DNA of 64,000 nucleotides from positions 1 to 64,000 of the forward strand of contig JAFZTS010000071.1 of NCBI GenBank assembly GCA_017618715.1, written 5' to 3'. The DNA comes from Bacteroidales bacterium (GTDB lineage Bacteria; Bacteroidota; Bacteroidia; Bacteroidales; UBA3663). The position numbers were made by a program, and so were the translations under genes. Positions 41,445 through 49,628 of this stretch are shown here, piece after piece; the stretch's first letter is position 1, and each line of letters starts with the position of its first letter. The notes beneath the pieces are model-generated. The model worked only from the letters and a program-made list of their open reading frames with translations. It ran no database searches and was not told the DNA's origin.

Positions 41445-42440
41445 ATGATGTTTTTAAATATGCCAACAAAAGTAAAATGGGCGTTTGCCCTGCCATTTTT
41501 CCTTGGGATAACACTCGGGTTAGTAGTCCTTGGACTATCGGTAATGATATTTGATCAAGACGTAGATTTTCATCGAGTAAGGCTATTCTGCCTTGTAGGC
41601 TTCTTTCTCCTCTATTTCGTCCCGGCATCTTTGCTATTTTTGTATCTGTATCACAAAACATCCAAATGGTCTATCGCATTGTTGGCCTATTTCTTTCCAT
41701 TTTTGATGGAGTTCCTCGTATATCTTTATTTCATGGTAGGTTTCTTCCCTGCACACTTTCTTCCTGCCAACGACTTTCGGCATTTCAGGGGGTCTCCGTC
41801 CTTTGATATTGTTACAGCGATTCATTTCGACTTTCCTTTCTCCCCATCGGATACGGTTTCATTAAATTATCAGGATACGGTTTCAGGCATGACTCCTTTG
41901 CTGTTCGCCATCAGGAATGGCAAATATGAACAAGCAAGGCGCTTGGTGTTATATGGAGCTGATCCAAATATTTCGGATTTGCATACTCATAAATCTCCCT
42001 TGCTCGAACTGTGTTCAATAAATGGCGATACCTTGATTCCTCCCGAGAAGGTGGCATTGATTGAAGCTCTTTTGGACCATAAGGCTGATGCCAACTATAG
42101 CGTTTGCAATCAATCTCCACTTTTCGCATTATGCGCGAGTGATGTAAGGAATCCTGTTATTTATGATTTGCTGATTGACCATGGTGCCGACGTTAATGCC
42201 CAGTTTGTTCAAAATGATGAATATCTCCACGAATGTTACAAGGAAAATGAAACGGCCCTCAACATGGCAATCTATAGAGGCAACTATGATATTGCCCTCC
42301 ATCTTCTTCAACGGGGAGCCGATACAACAATGTATGGAGAATGGATGAAAGACGTGATTAGAATAAAAATACAGGACGCCAATACAAAGGGAAAAGAGAA
42401 GGCCATCATGTTTTTGAAGCAATTGGAATCAGAGAAATAA
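41445..42440 (+). CDS. Membrane protein with ankyrin repeats
   Basis: A 331-residue inner-membrane protein. Three long hydrophobic helices fill the first 110 residues (WAFALPFFLGITLGLVVLGL, FFLLYFVPASLLFLYLY, WSIALLAYFFPFLMEFLVYL). The C-terminal half has four or so ankyrin repeats (TPLLFAIRNGKYEQARRLVL then YGADPN; VALIEALLDHKADAN; YDLLIDHGADVNAQ; TALNMAIYRGNYDIALHLLQ). Ankyrin proteins of this size occur as immunity or accessory proteins of interbacterial toxins, but no toxin is adjacent, so the role is open. Two adjacent ATGs (41445, 41448) are possible. The gene opens an AT-rich accessory region and is preceded by copy A of the 31-bp repeat. Confidence 0.8.
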   Translation: MMFLNMPTKVKWAFALPFFLGITLGLVVLGLSVMIFDQDVDFHRVRLFCLVGFFLLYFVPASLLFLYLYHKTSKWSIALLAYFFPFLMEFLVYLYFMVGFFPAHFLPANDFRHFRGSPSFDIVTAIHFDFPFSPSDTVSLNYQDTVSGMTPLLFAIRNGKYEQARRLVLYGADPNISDLHTHKSPLLELCSINGDTLIPPEKVALIEALLDHKADANYSVCNQSPLFALCASDVRNPVIYDLLIDHGADVNAQFVQNDEYLHECYKENETALNMAIYRGNYDIALHLLQRGADTTMYGEWMKDVIRIKIQDANTKGKEKAIMFLKQLESEK

Positions 42441-42466
42441 ATTCAGTAGATAACTTTCCCAAATAA

Positions 42467-42778
42467 GGATTTGTAATATATTCTGCTATAATACCAGGTT
42501 TATTACTACAATCAAGAAACATAGTCAACAATAATGCCGCTCGCTTTAATGGTCAGAAGCTTGAATATGTCTTTGGCTTTGGCCAGCTATATAATTTTTT
42601 GAATGATTATAATTATAACCTCGTAGCAAATCAATATGATGATAGAGTATTGCTGAAATTCTACAGATATAAATCCAATCCATCATGTGGCATCATGGAT
42701 ATAGAGGGCAACCAGATTCGCTTGTTATTCTTTTGCATCGGCGATCAAACTAACAGCCACTCCCAAGTTTTGCCCTAA
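42467..42778 (+). pseudogene. 5'-truncated coding remnant, unknown
   Basis: A 104-codon open frame without a usable start codon lies between the ankyrin gene and the next orphan gene. It has protein-like composition (NAARFNGQKLEYVFGFGQL, NLVANQYDDRVLLKFYRYK, GIMDIEGNQIRLLFF) and ends at TAA 42776-42778. I recognise no family. It looks like the C-terminal part of a small soluble protein whose 5' end was lost. A 36-codon frame on the other strand (42725-42832) overlaps its end and cannot be excluded. Confidence 0.45.
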
Positions 42779-42893
42779 TATAACTTGACCATTTCCACAT
42801 CCAAGCGCATAAGATATCAGCTCTTTCTCGCTCATTTTTATTTGATGACATAGCACCAACGTTACAGAGTAACCATTGAAAACATAAGAAAAG

Positions 42894-43373
42894 ATGCACA
42901 AAGAAAACAAATCGGCGAAAACCATAGTCAAGGAAATAAACGATAAAGCATTTGAATTTGTTCCAAATGTTTCATTAGGAATATTTCATTTAGGTTATCA
43001 GATAAAGGAGTATCTTAATTTGGAGTATACTCATGATATTCTATCAATGGAACAGTATGATTTGCCTGATATTGATTCCTATTATTTTCCAAAACATGGT
43101 GTCGAGATCAGTATAAACGATCAGCACCAGATTGAATACATTACATGTCGAACTGTATGCATCTGGAATGGGAAAAATATAATAGGAATGCTGTTGCGTG
43201 ATTTCTTAAAGCAATACAATCTTCATCCGATTGATGAAGAAGGTAGTCTTTTTTATCTTGAAGAGCCTCGTCACACTCAAAGAGCATATGATTTTAAAGA
43301 AGATGTTGGTTTACAGGTTTGGGTATGGCGGAAGCGTATAGTCACGGTAATTATTAGTAATGATAAACTATAA
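42894..43373 (+). CDS. Hypothetical protein, orphan immunity-like
   Basis: A 159-residue soluble protein of unknown family. It has an N-terminal Lys-rich helix, then a beta-rich domain (YYFPKHGVEISINDQHQIEY, WNGKNIIGMLLRDFLKQYN) and ends VWVWRKRIVTVIISNDKL. Its small size, acidic beta-rich make-up, AT-rich codons and position among orphan genes resemble immunity proteins of polymorphic toxin systems, but this is inference from context. I see no promoter of the TAnnTTTG kind directly before it. Confidence 0.65.
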   Translation: MHKENKSAKTIVKEINDKAFEFVPNVSLGIFHLGYQIKEYLNLEYTHDILSMEQYDLPDIDSYYFPKHGVEISINDQHQIEYITCRTVCIWNGKNIIGMLLRDFLKQYNLHPIDEEGSLFYLEEPRHTQRAYDFKEDVGLQVWVWRKRIVTVIISNDKL

Positions 43374-43424
43374 TGTATTCTATTCATCATAAAAAAATTG
43401 ATGTGAAGAAATTACATTCTGCAC

Positions 43425-43455
43425 TATCCCTAAGTAACGTGGCTTAGCGAAGCTA
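43425..43455 (+). repeat. 31-bp repeat, copy B (apparent coding tail)
   Basis: 27/31 identical to 41405-41435. In frame it reads VTWLSEAIKDLKIEDYGKF then stop at 43491-43493, with a TAA just upstream where copy A has TAT. The tail overlaps the start of the next gene by 14 nt, the typical toxin/immunity or operon overlap geometry. Confidence 0.7.
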
Positions 43456-43479
43456 TCAAGGACCTCAAAATAGAAGATT

Positions 43480-44085
43480 ATGGGAAATTTTGATTACAAA
43501 AACTGGATAGTTCAAGTTGAACTTAAAGACAACTTAACTGATAAGCAGATATTAGATTATTTAAGGCGTACTAACCACCGATTTACGCAAAAGGAATATA
43601 GACTATTTCTGGAACAATGTAAAAGACCGCTTTATAACAGTATTGCGGAGAAGATTATCCTTTTTTTTGTCACATACGATAATGGCAAATTGATGCCAGA
43701 TCGGTATAATGCTTTTGAGCCTGTCAATAAAGTGTTTTCTTTAGATAAAATTCCAAATGTAATAGAATCATTGTGTTGGCCGAGAGGATGTCTGTATCTA
43801 AAGAAACTTAGGAAATTTGAAGTTTCTATAGAAAACTACGAATTTGCAGTTGTATTTTCAGACGGGGAAAACATCTTTCCTCGAAAACCATCATATCCAG
43901 AATACATGACAACTATACAATTTTACTTCGACAAAAAGAGGAACAAGGACCCCATGGTTTTCATCAAATTGCTCCATGATTTATGTGGTTATCTGGGCAC
44001 AAACAGAGGCTTTATAAAAGATCAGGAGGACTGGATAAAAGATCAGAAGGACTGGAATATTATATACGAAGTCACCAATGTGTAG
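43480..44085 (+). CDS. Hypothetical protein, orphan
   Basis: A 201-residue soluble, Lys/Tyr-rich protein of no family I know. It begins MGNFDYKNWIVQVELKDNLT and has a helical N-terminal part (ILDYLRRTNHRFTQKEYRLF), a mixed centre (IAEKIILFFVTYDNG, EFAVVFSDGENIFPRK) and an imperfect WIKDQEDWIKDQKDW duplication near the C-terminus. Codon use is AT-rich, unlike the carbohydrate genes. It starts inside the tail of 31-bp repeat copy B. An immunity-protein role is possible by context only. Confidence 0.6.
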   Translation: MGNFDYKNWIVQVELKDNLTDKQILDYLRRTNHRFTQKEYRLFLEQCKRPLYNSIAEKIILFFVTYDNGKLMPDRYNAFEPVNKVFSLDKIPNVIESLCWPRGCLYLKKLRKFEVSIENYEFAVVFSDGENIFPRKPSYPEYMTTIQFYFDKKRNKDPMVFIKLLHDLCGYLGTNRGFIKDQEDWIKDQKDWNIIYEVTNV

Positions 44086-44103
44086 TACAATTATGCGGAA
44101 TAA

Positions 44104-44367
44104 TTTCAGGCGATACTGTATAGCCATCTCATTGCTTGCGTTGGTGGAATTGGAGAGATCAGCGACAATGAATGCATCCAGAAAAAACAAGTTGTCCATT
44201 GCATTCCACTCGAACAAATTCGGAGCGAGAGGTTAGAAGATCTGGAAAAATATTGGAAAAGTGTAGAATATAGATGCAAAATATGTTGGAAAAATGTAAA
44301 AAACAGCCTAAAAACATGTTGGAAAAGTGTATTTTTGGCTTATTTCCTTGAGTATTTGGAGAAATAG
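44104..44367 (+). pseudogene. Coding remnant without start codon
   Basis: An 88-codon open frame follows the orphan gene: ILYSHLIACVGGIGEISDNE, then CIQKKQVVHCIPLEQIRSER, then LEDLEKYWKSVE, after which the frame runs into the 33-bp repeats (YWKSV, CWKNV, CWKSV). The first half has protein-like composition and could be a decayed gene end; the second half is repeat. No ATG is available. Little else is visible in 44086-44512 apart from a promoter. Confidence 0.3.
44251..44349. repeat. Three-copy 33-bp repeat (TGTTGGAAAAGTGTA)
   Basis: Units start at 44251, 44284 and 44317, exactly 33 bp apart, sharing the core TTGGAAAARTGTA. The last unit ends at the -33 element of a promoter. The geometry is the same as at 32448-32546, although the sequence differs. 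Confidence 0.75.
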
Positions 44368-44378
44368 CTTTATCTTTG
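44347..44378 (+). promoter_or_regulatory. Promoter upstream of the truncated GH97 gene
   Basis: CTTG 44347-44350 and TATCTTTG 44371-44378, 20-nt spacer, directly after the three 33-bp repeats. The leader to ATG 44513 would be about 130 nt. Confidence 0.6.
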
Positions 44379-44512
44379 CTTTCGATACCCTGATACAACT
44401 TGACCGTTTACCCTACGAATCATCAAAGAGCCGAATTGGTTTGCATTTTTACTCCCTAAAACTGCTATCGACCGATATTTTCGTTTAATTCAGACCCTCA
44501 ATAATATTCAAA

Positions 44513-44761
44513 ATGAGAAATAATCTATTATACCTTGTAGCAGCCTGTCTGGCCATGGGTCAGACAGTTGTTGCTCAGACCTATTCGGTGTCTTCGCCTG
44601 ATAAGAACATTGTCCTAACCATCGACAATGGCCAGCAGCTCAACTACAGTTTGAGCCTGGAGGGTGACGTAATGATTGCCCCCTCGCCTATGGGCTTCGA
44701 GTTCAAGGGAGAGGCAACTATGACAGGAGGCTATGTAGGCATTCTCACAAAGGTGCCTTGA
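44513..44761 (+). pseudogene. Truncated GH97 glycosidase (N-terminal fragment)
   Basis: An 82-codon frame with an intact signal peptide (MRNNLLYLVAACLAMGQ, ends VVAQ) and the start of the GH97 N-terminal beta-sandwich (TYSVSSPDKNIVLTIDNGQ, LNYSLSLEGDVMIAPSPMGF). Full GH97 enzymes (SusB-type alpha-glucosidases or alpha-galactosidases) run to about 650-740 residues, so about 88% is missing. The frame ends at TGA 44759-44761, 18 bp from the convergent ATPase gene, and no GH97 barrel is found beyond it. It looks truncated by arrival of the ATPase segment or by deletion. Confidence 0.75.
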
Positions 44762-44778
44762 TTTGAGCGGAAGGTTTT

Positions 44779-45918
44779 TTATAGTTTGCGCGACTTTAAC
44801 CATAAGGACAGAAGGGGGTCAGAAATACTGTAGTACCCATCACGTCGAGTCAATAGGTCATATTCCATAAGCTTCCTTGCAGCCGATTGGACAGCGCTCG
44901 TCGATTTCATGCGATGTCGCTTGATGAATGCCGCCGTGGTGATGCTTTTCACGGGAGCCCCTTCTTCGCTCATGGCATAGAGCAACTCCTTTTGAGGTTC
45001 GGTAATCAGAGCCAACTGTTCACGCAGACGGGGTTCACATTCCATGATGTAGTCATCGACCAGGTGTTGTGTGTTAGCCACGTTGCATGTGTCGCCAACG
45101 GGTGTAATGTTGAAGGCATCCTTCATGATACGCTGCAGGTAGAGCGTGACACCGTGGAAAGCTTCATAGACAAGTCTGACAGCATCTCGCTCAATGCTCT
45201 TTCCCGCTTGCTCGAAATGGAGACAGGCAAAATCACAATATACGTTGAAAGGGATAGCTTCGAGGACGATGCTTCGAGCACTCATGAAGAATGGCCTCTT
45301 CTCAGAGAAGAACATCTCCTCCATTAACCTGCGTTGACTTCCTGCAAAAACGAAATTGGCGTTGCTGACTTGCTGTATGAAGGTACGCAGCAATGCCTCC
45401 ACATTCTTTTCGGGGTACTTTGTAACCTGTTGGAACTCGTCAATTACTATGATGCAGCGTCGGTCAGCCTTTTCAAGATATTCAAATATCTCCTTCAATG
45501 TATATTCTGGCATAGTGATGTCACCCAAGCGTATATCGAAGGTGGGGGTGTTCTGCACAGGGTCATAGCCGAAACTGGCACCCAGTGATCTCAGCGTTGT
45601 GGTGAAGAGTTTCATCAATCGGGAACTACGTGTGGCGAGACAGTCGAATACTGTTCTTCCCATTAGTTGAATCAACTCACGGAAAGACGAGGTATGCAGT
45701 ATGTCAATGTTCATCAGCACATATTCCTTGCCGGAAGTCCTGCTTTCGAGGCAATGCTCCACCAGTTTTGTCTTGCCCATACGGCGCTGAGACATCAGCA
45801 CCACATTCTCTTGACTGTCAAGAAAGCGCACCAACTGCGAAGCCTCTGTATCGCGGTCGCAGAAGTAAGCATCGGGAATCTTACCTGTAACGATAAAGGG
45901 ATTTGTGTTCTTTGCCAT
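44779..45918 (-). CDS. AAA ATPase (archaeal-type ATPase family)
   Basis: A 379-residue cytoplasmic ATPase of the archaeal-ATPase/PF01637-like group, common in multiple copies in Bacteroidales. Walker A is the variant SQRRMGKT (43-50), Walker B is CIIVIDEFQQV, and FVFAGSQRRLMEEMF follows as sensor. The C-terminus has a winged-helix domain (ITTAAFIKRHRMKSTSAVQ, LLTRRDGYYSISDPLLSLWL). Its substrate is unknown. The ATG at 45918 is chosen because the conserved N-terminus begins there; in-frame codons up to 46035 cross the -7 box. It is tail-to-tail with the GH97 fragment and head-to-head with the HTH gene across the hairpin array. Confidence 0.85.
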   Translation of the reverse strand: MAKNTNPFIVTGKIPDAYFCDRDTEASQLVRFLDSQENVVLMSQRRMGKTKLVEHCLESRTSGKEYVLMNIDILHTSSFRELIQLMGRTVFDCLATRSSRLMKLFTTTLRSLGASFGYDPVQNTPTFDIRLGDITMPEYTLKEIFEYLEKADRRCIIVIDEFQQVTKYPEKNVEALLRTFIQQVSNANFVFAGSQRRLMEEMFFSEKRPFFMSARSIVLEAIPFNVYCDFACLHFEQAGKSIERDAVRLVYEAFHGVTLYLQRIMKDAFNITPVGDTCNVANTQHLVDDYIMECEPRLREQLALITEPQKELLYAMSEEGAPVKSITTAAFIKRHRMKSTSAVQSAARKLMEYDLLTRRDGYYSISDPLLSLWLKSRKL

Positions 45919-45992
45919 TTCTCTCGGTTCTCTTTTTGTGTTTTTTATGTTGATAAAATTATTTTTTTTACATAAAATTATCGGTGTGCGTG

Positions 45993-46026
45993 CAAAAATA
46001 CACATTTCTCCAAGAAATAAGGCAAT
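45993..46026 (-). promoter_or_regulatory. Promoter of the second AAA ATPase
   Basis: Minus strand: TATTTTTG at 46000-45993 with ATTG at 46026-46023. The spacer is 22 nt and the -33 has one mismatch, so this is tentative. The leader is about 70 nt. Confidence 0.5.
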
Positions 46027-46144
46027 ATTACCCACTTTTTTTGCTAATAAATAGTTTTTGAAGCAGATTTGACAGGCACGATTGTCAACTATGAAAGATA
46101 AATAACTCAGTTGCTTGGTAGCTTTGATTAATATCTGCCTGACG

Positions 46145-46550
46145 AGTCCAATTTACTAAATTGAATTGGACCCGTCTGATTGTCTCGGTCCAATTTACTA
46201 AATTGAATTGGACCCGTCTGATTGTCTCGGTCCAATTTACTAAACGGAATTGGACCCATCCGATAGTATCGGTCCAATTTGCTAAACGGAATTGGACCCG
46301 TTCGATTGTGTCGGTCCAATTTGCTAAAGAGAATTGGACCCGTCCGATAGTTTCGGTCCAATTTGCTAAACGGAATTGGACCCATCCGATTGTCTCGGTC
46401 CAATTTACTAAACGGAATTGGACCCGTCTGATTGTCTCGGCCCAATTTACTTAACGGAATTGGACCCGTCTGATTGTCTCGGTCCAATTTACTAAACGGA
46501 ATTGGACCCGCCCGACAGTGTCGGTCCAATTTACTAACGAGAATTGGACC
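46145..46550. repeat. 10 x 42-bp tandem array of inverted repeats
   Basis: Ten contiguous units start at 46145, 46187, 46229, 46271, 46313, 46355, 46397, 46439, 46481 and 46523 with no drift in period. Each unit is GGTCCAATT, a 10-nt loop (mostly TRCTAAACGG), AATTGGACC, then a 14-nt linker such as CGTCTGATTGTCTC. The 9-bp arms are almost invariant while the linker varies at a few positions. It lies between the divergent AAA ATPase and HTH genes and ends 52 bp before the HTH promoter. Because 42 is a multiple of three, both strands stay open (46128-46553 minus, 46161-46454 plus) as 14-residue peptide repeats, which I regard as fortuitous. Confidence 0.95.
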
Positions 46551-46601
46551 CAATCGACGGAAAGACGTCTAATGGAAGGTTTTGTCCATTTTTTATTAAA
46601 A

Positions 46602-46636
46602 AAATTTGGAGATATTGAAAATAAGCTGTATATTTG
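46602..46636 (+). promoter_or_regulatory. Promoter of the HTH-protein gene
   Basis: AAATTTGG at 46602 and TATATTTG at 46629-46636, 20-nt spacer. The leader to ATG 46661 is about 20 nt. Confidence 0.75.
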
Positions 46637-46660
46637 CGCCCAAATAAAGAATAAAAATAT

Positions 46661-47095
46661 ATGGGAACATCAAGTATGCCAGTGGGGCGTCGTCCTCACA
46701 CAGTGAATAAAGAAGACCGCAAACCTTTCACGCCACCTTACACTATTGGTGACCTTTTCGCCTATCCGGAGAAGGTCACCGGGAACCAACTGCTCGATGC
46801 TGTCAGTGAAGCAATCTACACCCACAAGTTCACGACGGCCAAGGAAGTGGCAGAATATCTCAATCTTGATCAGAACAAACTCAATAACGTTCTACAGATC
46901 TTTGTAGGCAGCACTTTGGGCGAGATTGTCAGCGCATCCGTCTTCATACGCGTTGAAAAATACCTCAAGGAACATCCCGAAGAGACCCTCGATCAGGTGG
47001 CCAAGGCTACAGGATATAATAGCAAGAGCGCTGTGGCTTGCATCTATAAACGTTTTGGAAAAGGCACTCCACGTGCTGAGGAAACCAAGAAATAA
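46661..47095 (+). CDS. Small helix-turn-helix protein
   Basis: A 144-residue cytoplasmic, basic protein. A disordered basic start (MGTSSMPVGRRPHTVNKED) leads to two helical segments. TAKEVAEYLNLDQNKLNNVL (about 59-78) looks like one helix-turn-helix, and ETLDQVAKATGYNSKSAVAC followed by IYKRFGKGTP (about 109-138) resembles the second HTH of AraC proteins. There is no ligand domain, so it would be a stand-alone DNA binder. ATG 46661 follows the promoter closely; 46676 is an alternative. It sits immediately downstream of the 42-bp array, which makes the array a candidate binding platform (inference). The family is not identified. Confidence 0.7.
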   Translation: MGTSSMPVGRRPHTVNKEDRKPFTPPYTIGDLFAYPEKVTGNQLLDAVSEAIYTHKFTTAKEVAEYLNLDQNKLNNVLQIFVGSTLGEIVSASVFIRVEKYLKEHPEETLDQVAKATGYNSKSAVACIYKRFGKGTPRAEETKK

Positions 47096-47102
47096 TGTCA
47101 GC

Positions 47103-47140
47103 AATTGACAATGGATAATTAACAATTAACAATTGTTGGA
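47103..47140. repeat. AACAATTA intergenic repeat
   Basis: ATTAACAATTAACAATTG words lie between the HTH gene and GH95. They are of the same family as those at 6262, 15345 and 52226. No promoter is visible in this 59-bp gap, so GH95 may be co-transcribed with the HTH gene. Confidence 0.55.
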
Positions 47141-47154
47141 TTCAATTATAAACT

Positions 47155-49545
47155 ATGAAGAAGCTTTCACTTCTGGCTTTGGCTGGAGCGCTTGCTCTGT
47201 CGGCATGTACCGAAGAAGGTACGAAGGACAATGACCAGCGACTGTGGTACGACGAGCCTGCTACGACGTGGCTCGAAGCACTTCCATTGGGCAATTCCCG
47301 CATGGGAGCAATGATCTATGGCGGCGTGCAGGAGGAGGAAATCCAGCTCAACGAAGAGACATTCTGGAGCGGAGGTCCTCATGACAACAACAGCACGATG
47401 TCGAAATATTATCTGAACACGGTACGCGACTTGATTTTCAAGGGTCGCGAAGACGAGGCTCATCGTATCGTCGATCGCCGCTTCATCGTGGGTCCCCACG
47501 GCATGAAGTTCCTCACGTTGGGCAGCCTCAAGATCTTGAACGACAGCCTCGAAGATGTCAGCGACTACGAGCGCGAGCTCAACCTTGCGGATGCCACTGC
47601 CGAAGTGTCATTCAGGTCCGGCAGTGCGCAATTCACCCGCAAGGCTTTCGCCTCGATGGCCGACAGTATCGTCGTGGTGCGCCTCAAGGCAAGTGCTCCG
47701 GCACGGATGAGCTTCTTCCTCGACCATCAGTGTGACTATGACTACGAGACCGTGGTCGATGGCGATACCTTGATTGCCATCATCAATGGCGTGGATCATG
47801 AAGGCATCGTTTCAAAGCTGACAGCCCAGTGCCGCACCGAAATCGCCTGCGATGGTGAGGTTTCGACCCGTGAGATCGATGGTCGCAAGTGCATCCGTGT
47901 GGATGGTGCCACCGAAGTGACCCTTTATATCAGCGCGGCTACCAACTATGTGAACTACCACGACGTGAGCGGTGACCCTGCCTCGAAGAATGCGAATCGC
48001 ATCGCTGCCGCCCGCAAGCACGGTTTCGACACCTTGCTGGAGCGTCATATCGCCCAATACCAGAAGCTCTACAATCGTGTGAAGCTGAATCTGGGTGAGC
48101 GTACGGGCAATTTCAATCTGGCCACCAACGAGCGTCTGGCCTCGTTCTACAACAGCCTCGATTCGGTGCCCGACCTGGGCATGGTGACGCTGCTCTTCAA
48201 CTACGGTCGTTATCTGCTTATCTCATCGTCTTGGGGCAAGGATGGACAACCGGCCAACCTGCAGGGCGTGTGGAACAACAAGAAGAATGCGCCTTGGGAC
48301 AGCAAATATACCATCAACATCAACGCCGAGATGAACTATTGGCCGGCCGAAGTCTGCAACCTCAGCGAGACGGCCGAACCGCTCTTCTCGATGATCCGTG
48401 ACCTGAGCGAAACGGGCGCCAAGACGGCGAAGGTGATGTATGGCTGTGGTGGTTGGGTGGCTCATCACAACACCGACCTATGGCGTATAGCCGGGCCTGT
48501 CGATGGTGCTACATGGGGCATGTACCCCAGTGGAGGCGCATGGCTGACCACGCATCTTTGGGAGCACTATCAGTTTACGGGCGATACTCTTTTCCTTGCC
48601 GAGTATTACCCCATCATGAAGGGCGCTGCCGACTTCTTCCTCGACTTCCTGGTGCAGCATCCCGATTCGGGCTATCTCGTTGTCGTTCCTTCGGTAAGTC
48701 CCGAGCATGGTGGCGTGGGACGAAAATCGACGCTTTGTGCAGGCTGTACGATGGACAACCAGATTGTCTTCGATGCGCTCAACAATGTGCTACAGGCCGC
48801 CCGCATCCTGGGACGTGACGAGGCCTATCAGGATACGCTGGTGAAGACGATTGCCCAGCTTCCTCCGATGAAGGTCGGACAATACGGACAGTTGCAGGAG
48901 TGGCTCGAAGACATCGACGATCCCAACGACCAGCATCGCCATATCTCGCATCTGTATGGACTTTATCCTTCGAACCAGATCAGCGCCACGCGTACTCCCG
49001 AACTGTTTGCCGCAGCACGCAAGACGCTTGAGCAGCGCGGCGACCAGGCCACGGGATGGAGCCTCGGGTGGAAGACCAACTTCTGGGCGCGTATGCAGGA
49101 CGGCAACCATGCATTCCGCATCATCAGCAATATGCTGCGCATCCTTCCCAATGAGGGTCGTGAGCGCGAATATCCCGATGGACGCACCTTCCCCAACCTT
49201 TTCGATGCACACCCGCCGTTCCAGATTGACGGCAACTTCGGCGTGACTGCCGGTATCGCCGAGATGCTCGTGCAGAGCCAGGACGGTTTCGTTCACCTGC
49301 TCCCCGCCTTGCCCGACGCATGGAAGAAGGGTGGCGTCAAAGGCCTCTGTGCCCGTGGCGGCTTCGAAGTAAGCATCGATTGGCAGAACGGCAAACTCAC
49401 GTCGGCCAGCATCAAGTCGAAGCTCGGCGGCAAGCTCATCCTCCGCAGCGCCACGCCTCTCTCGGGCCAAGGCGTTACAAAGCTCGACAATGGCGACTAT
49501 GAGATCGACACGACGCCGGGGCTTGTCGTGAAGGTCAAGGGGTAA
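47155..49545 (+). CDS. Glycoside hydrolase family 95 (alpha-L-fucosidase or alpha-L-galactosidase)
   Basis: A 796-residue lipoprotein (lipobox [10 protein letters not shown], Cys18) of GH95, an inverting family releasing alpha-1,2-L-fucose or, in some Bacteroides enzymes, alpha-L-galactose from xyloglucan and pectin side chains. Visible blocks are [55 protein letters not shown] with the catalytic Asn pair, [10 protein letters not shown] with the general-acid Glu, and [18 protein letters not shown] near the C-terminus. The order matches an N-terminal beta-domain, an (alpha/alpha)6 barrel and a C-terminal beta-domain. A terminator follows. Confidence 0.95.
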   Translation: MKKLSLLALAGALALSACTEEGTKDNDQRLWYDEPATTWLEALPLGNSRMGAMIYGGVQEEEIQLNEETFWSGGPHDNNSTMSKYYLNTVRDLIFKGREDEAHRIVDRRFIVGPHGMKFLTLGSLKILNDSLEDVSDYERELNLADATAEVSFRSGSAQFTRKAFASMADSIVVVRLKASAPARMSFFLDHQCDYDYETVVDGDTLIAIINGVDHEGIVSKLTAQCRTEIACDGEVSTREIDGRKCIRVDGATEVTLYISAATNYVNYHDVSGDPASKNANRIAAARKHGFDTLLERHIAQYQKLYNRVKLNLGERTGNFNLATNERLASFYNSLDSVPDLGMVTLLFNYGRYLLISSSWGKDGQPANLQGVWNNKKNAPWDSKYTININAEMNYWPAEVCNLSETAEPLFSMIRDLSETGAKTAKVMYGCGGWVAHHNTDLWRIAGPVDGATWGMYPSGGAWLTTHLWEHYQFTGDTLFLAEYYPIMKGAADFFLDFLVQHPDSGYLVVVPSVSPEHGGVGRKSTLCAGCTMDNQIVFDALNNVLQAARILGRDEAYQDTLVKTIAQLPPMKVGQYGQLQEWLEDIDDPNDQHRHISHLYGLYPSNQISATRTPELFAAARKTLEQRGDQATGWSLGWKTNFWARMQDGNHAFRIISNMLRILPNEGREREYPDGRTFPNLFDAHPPFQIDGNFGVTAGIAEMLVQSQDGFVHLLPALPDAWKKGGVKGLCARGGFEVSIDWQNGKLTSASIKSKLGGKLILRSATPLSGQGVTKLDNGDYEIDTTPGLVVKVKG

Positions 49546-49569
49546 TCGGCGTATTATCGTTATATAATA

Positions 49570-49614
49570 AAGGTGCATCATGGGTCGAATGACCTGTGAT
49601 GCACCTTGGTTTTT
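49570..49614 (+). terminator. Rho-independent terminator after GH95
   Basis: An 11-bp stem AAGGTGCATCA (49570-49580) pairs with TGATGCACCTT (49597-49607), with an inner GGTC/GACC stem, followed by GGTTTTT. Confidence 0.85.
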
Positions 49615-49628
49615 GTCTCGAATAAGCG

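Noticed and set aside
42725-42832. 36-codon minus-strand frame (MSEKELISYALGCGNG start)
   Set aside because: It looks protein-like but is too short, has no promoter or context, and overlaps the plus-strand remnant. Undecided, so not listed as a gene.
44159-44398. Minus-strand frame with repeated HFSNIF words
   Set aside because: It is the reverse reading of the three 33-bp repeats and their flanks, with no independent support.
46128-46553. Minus-strand 141-codon and plus-strand 97-codon frames in the 42-bp array, encoding 14-residue repeats
   Set aside because: Period 42 is divisible by three, so both strands stay open by chance. Neither has a promoter, a start outside the repeats or a non-repeat domain.
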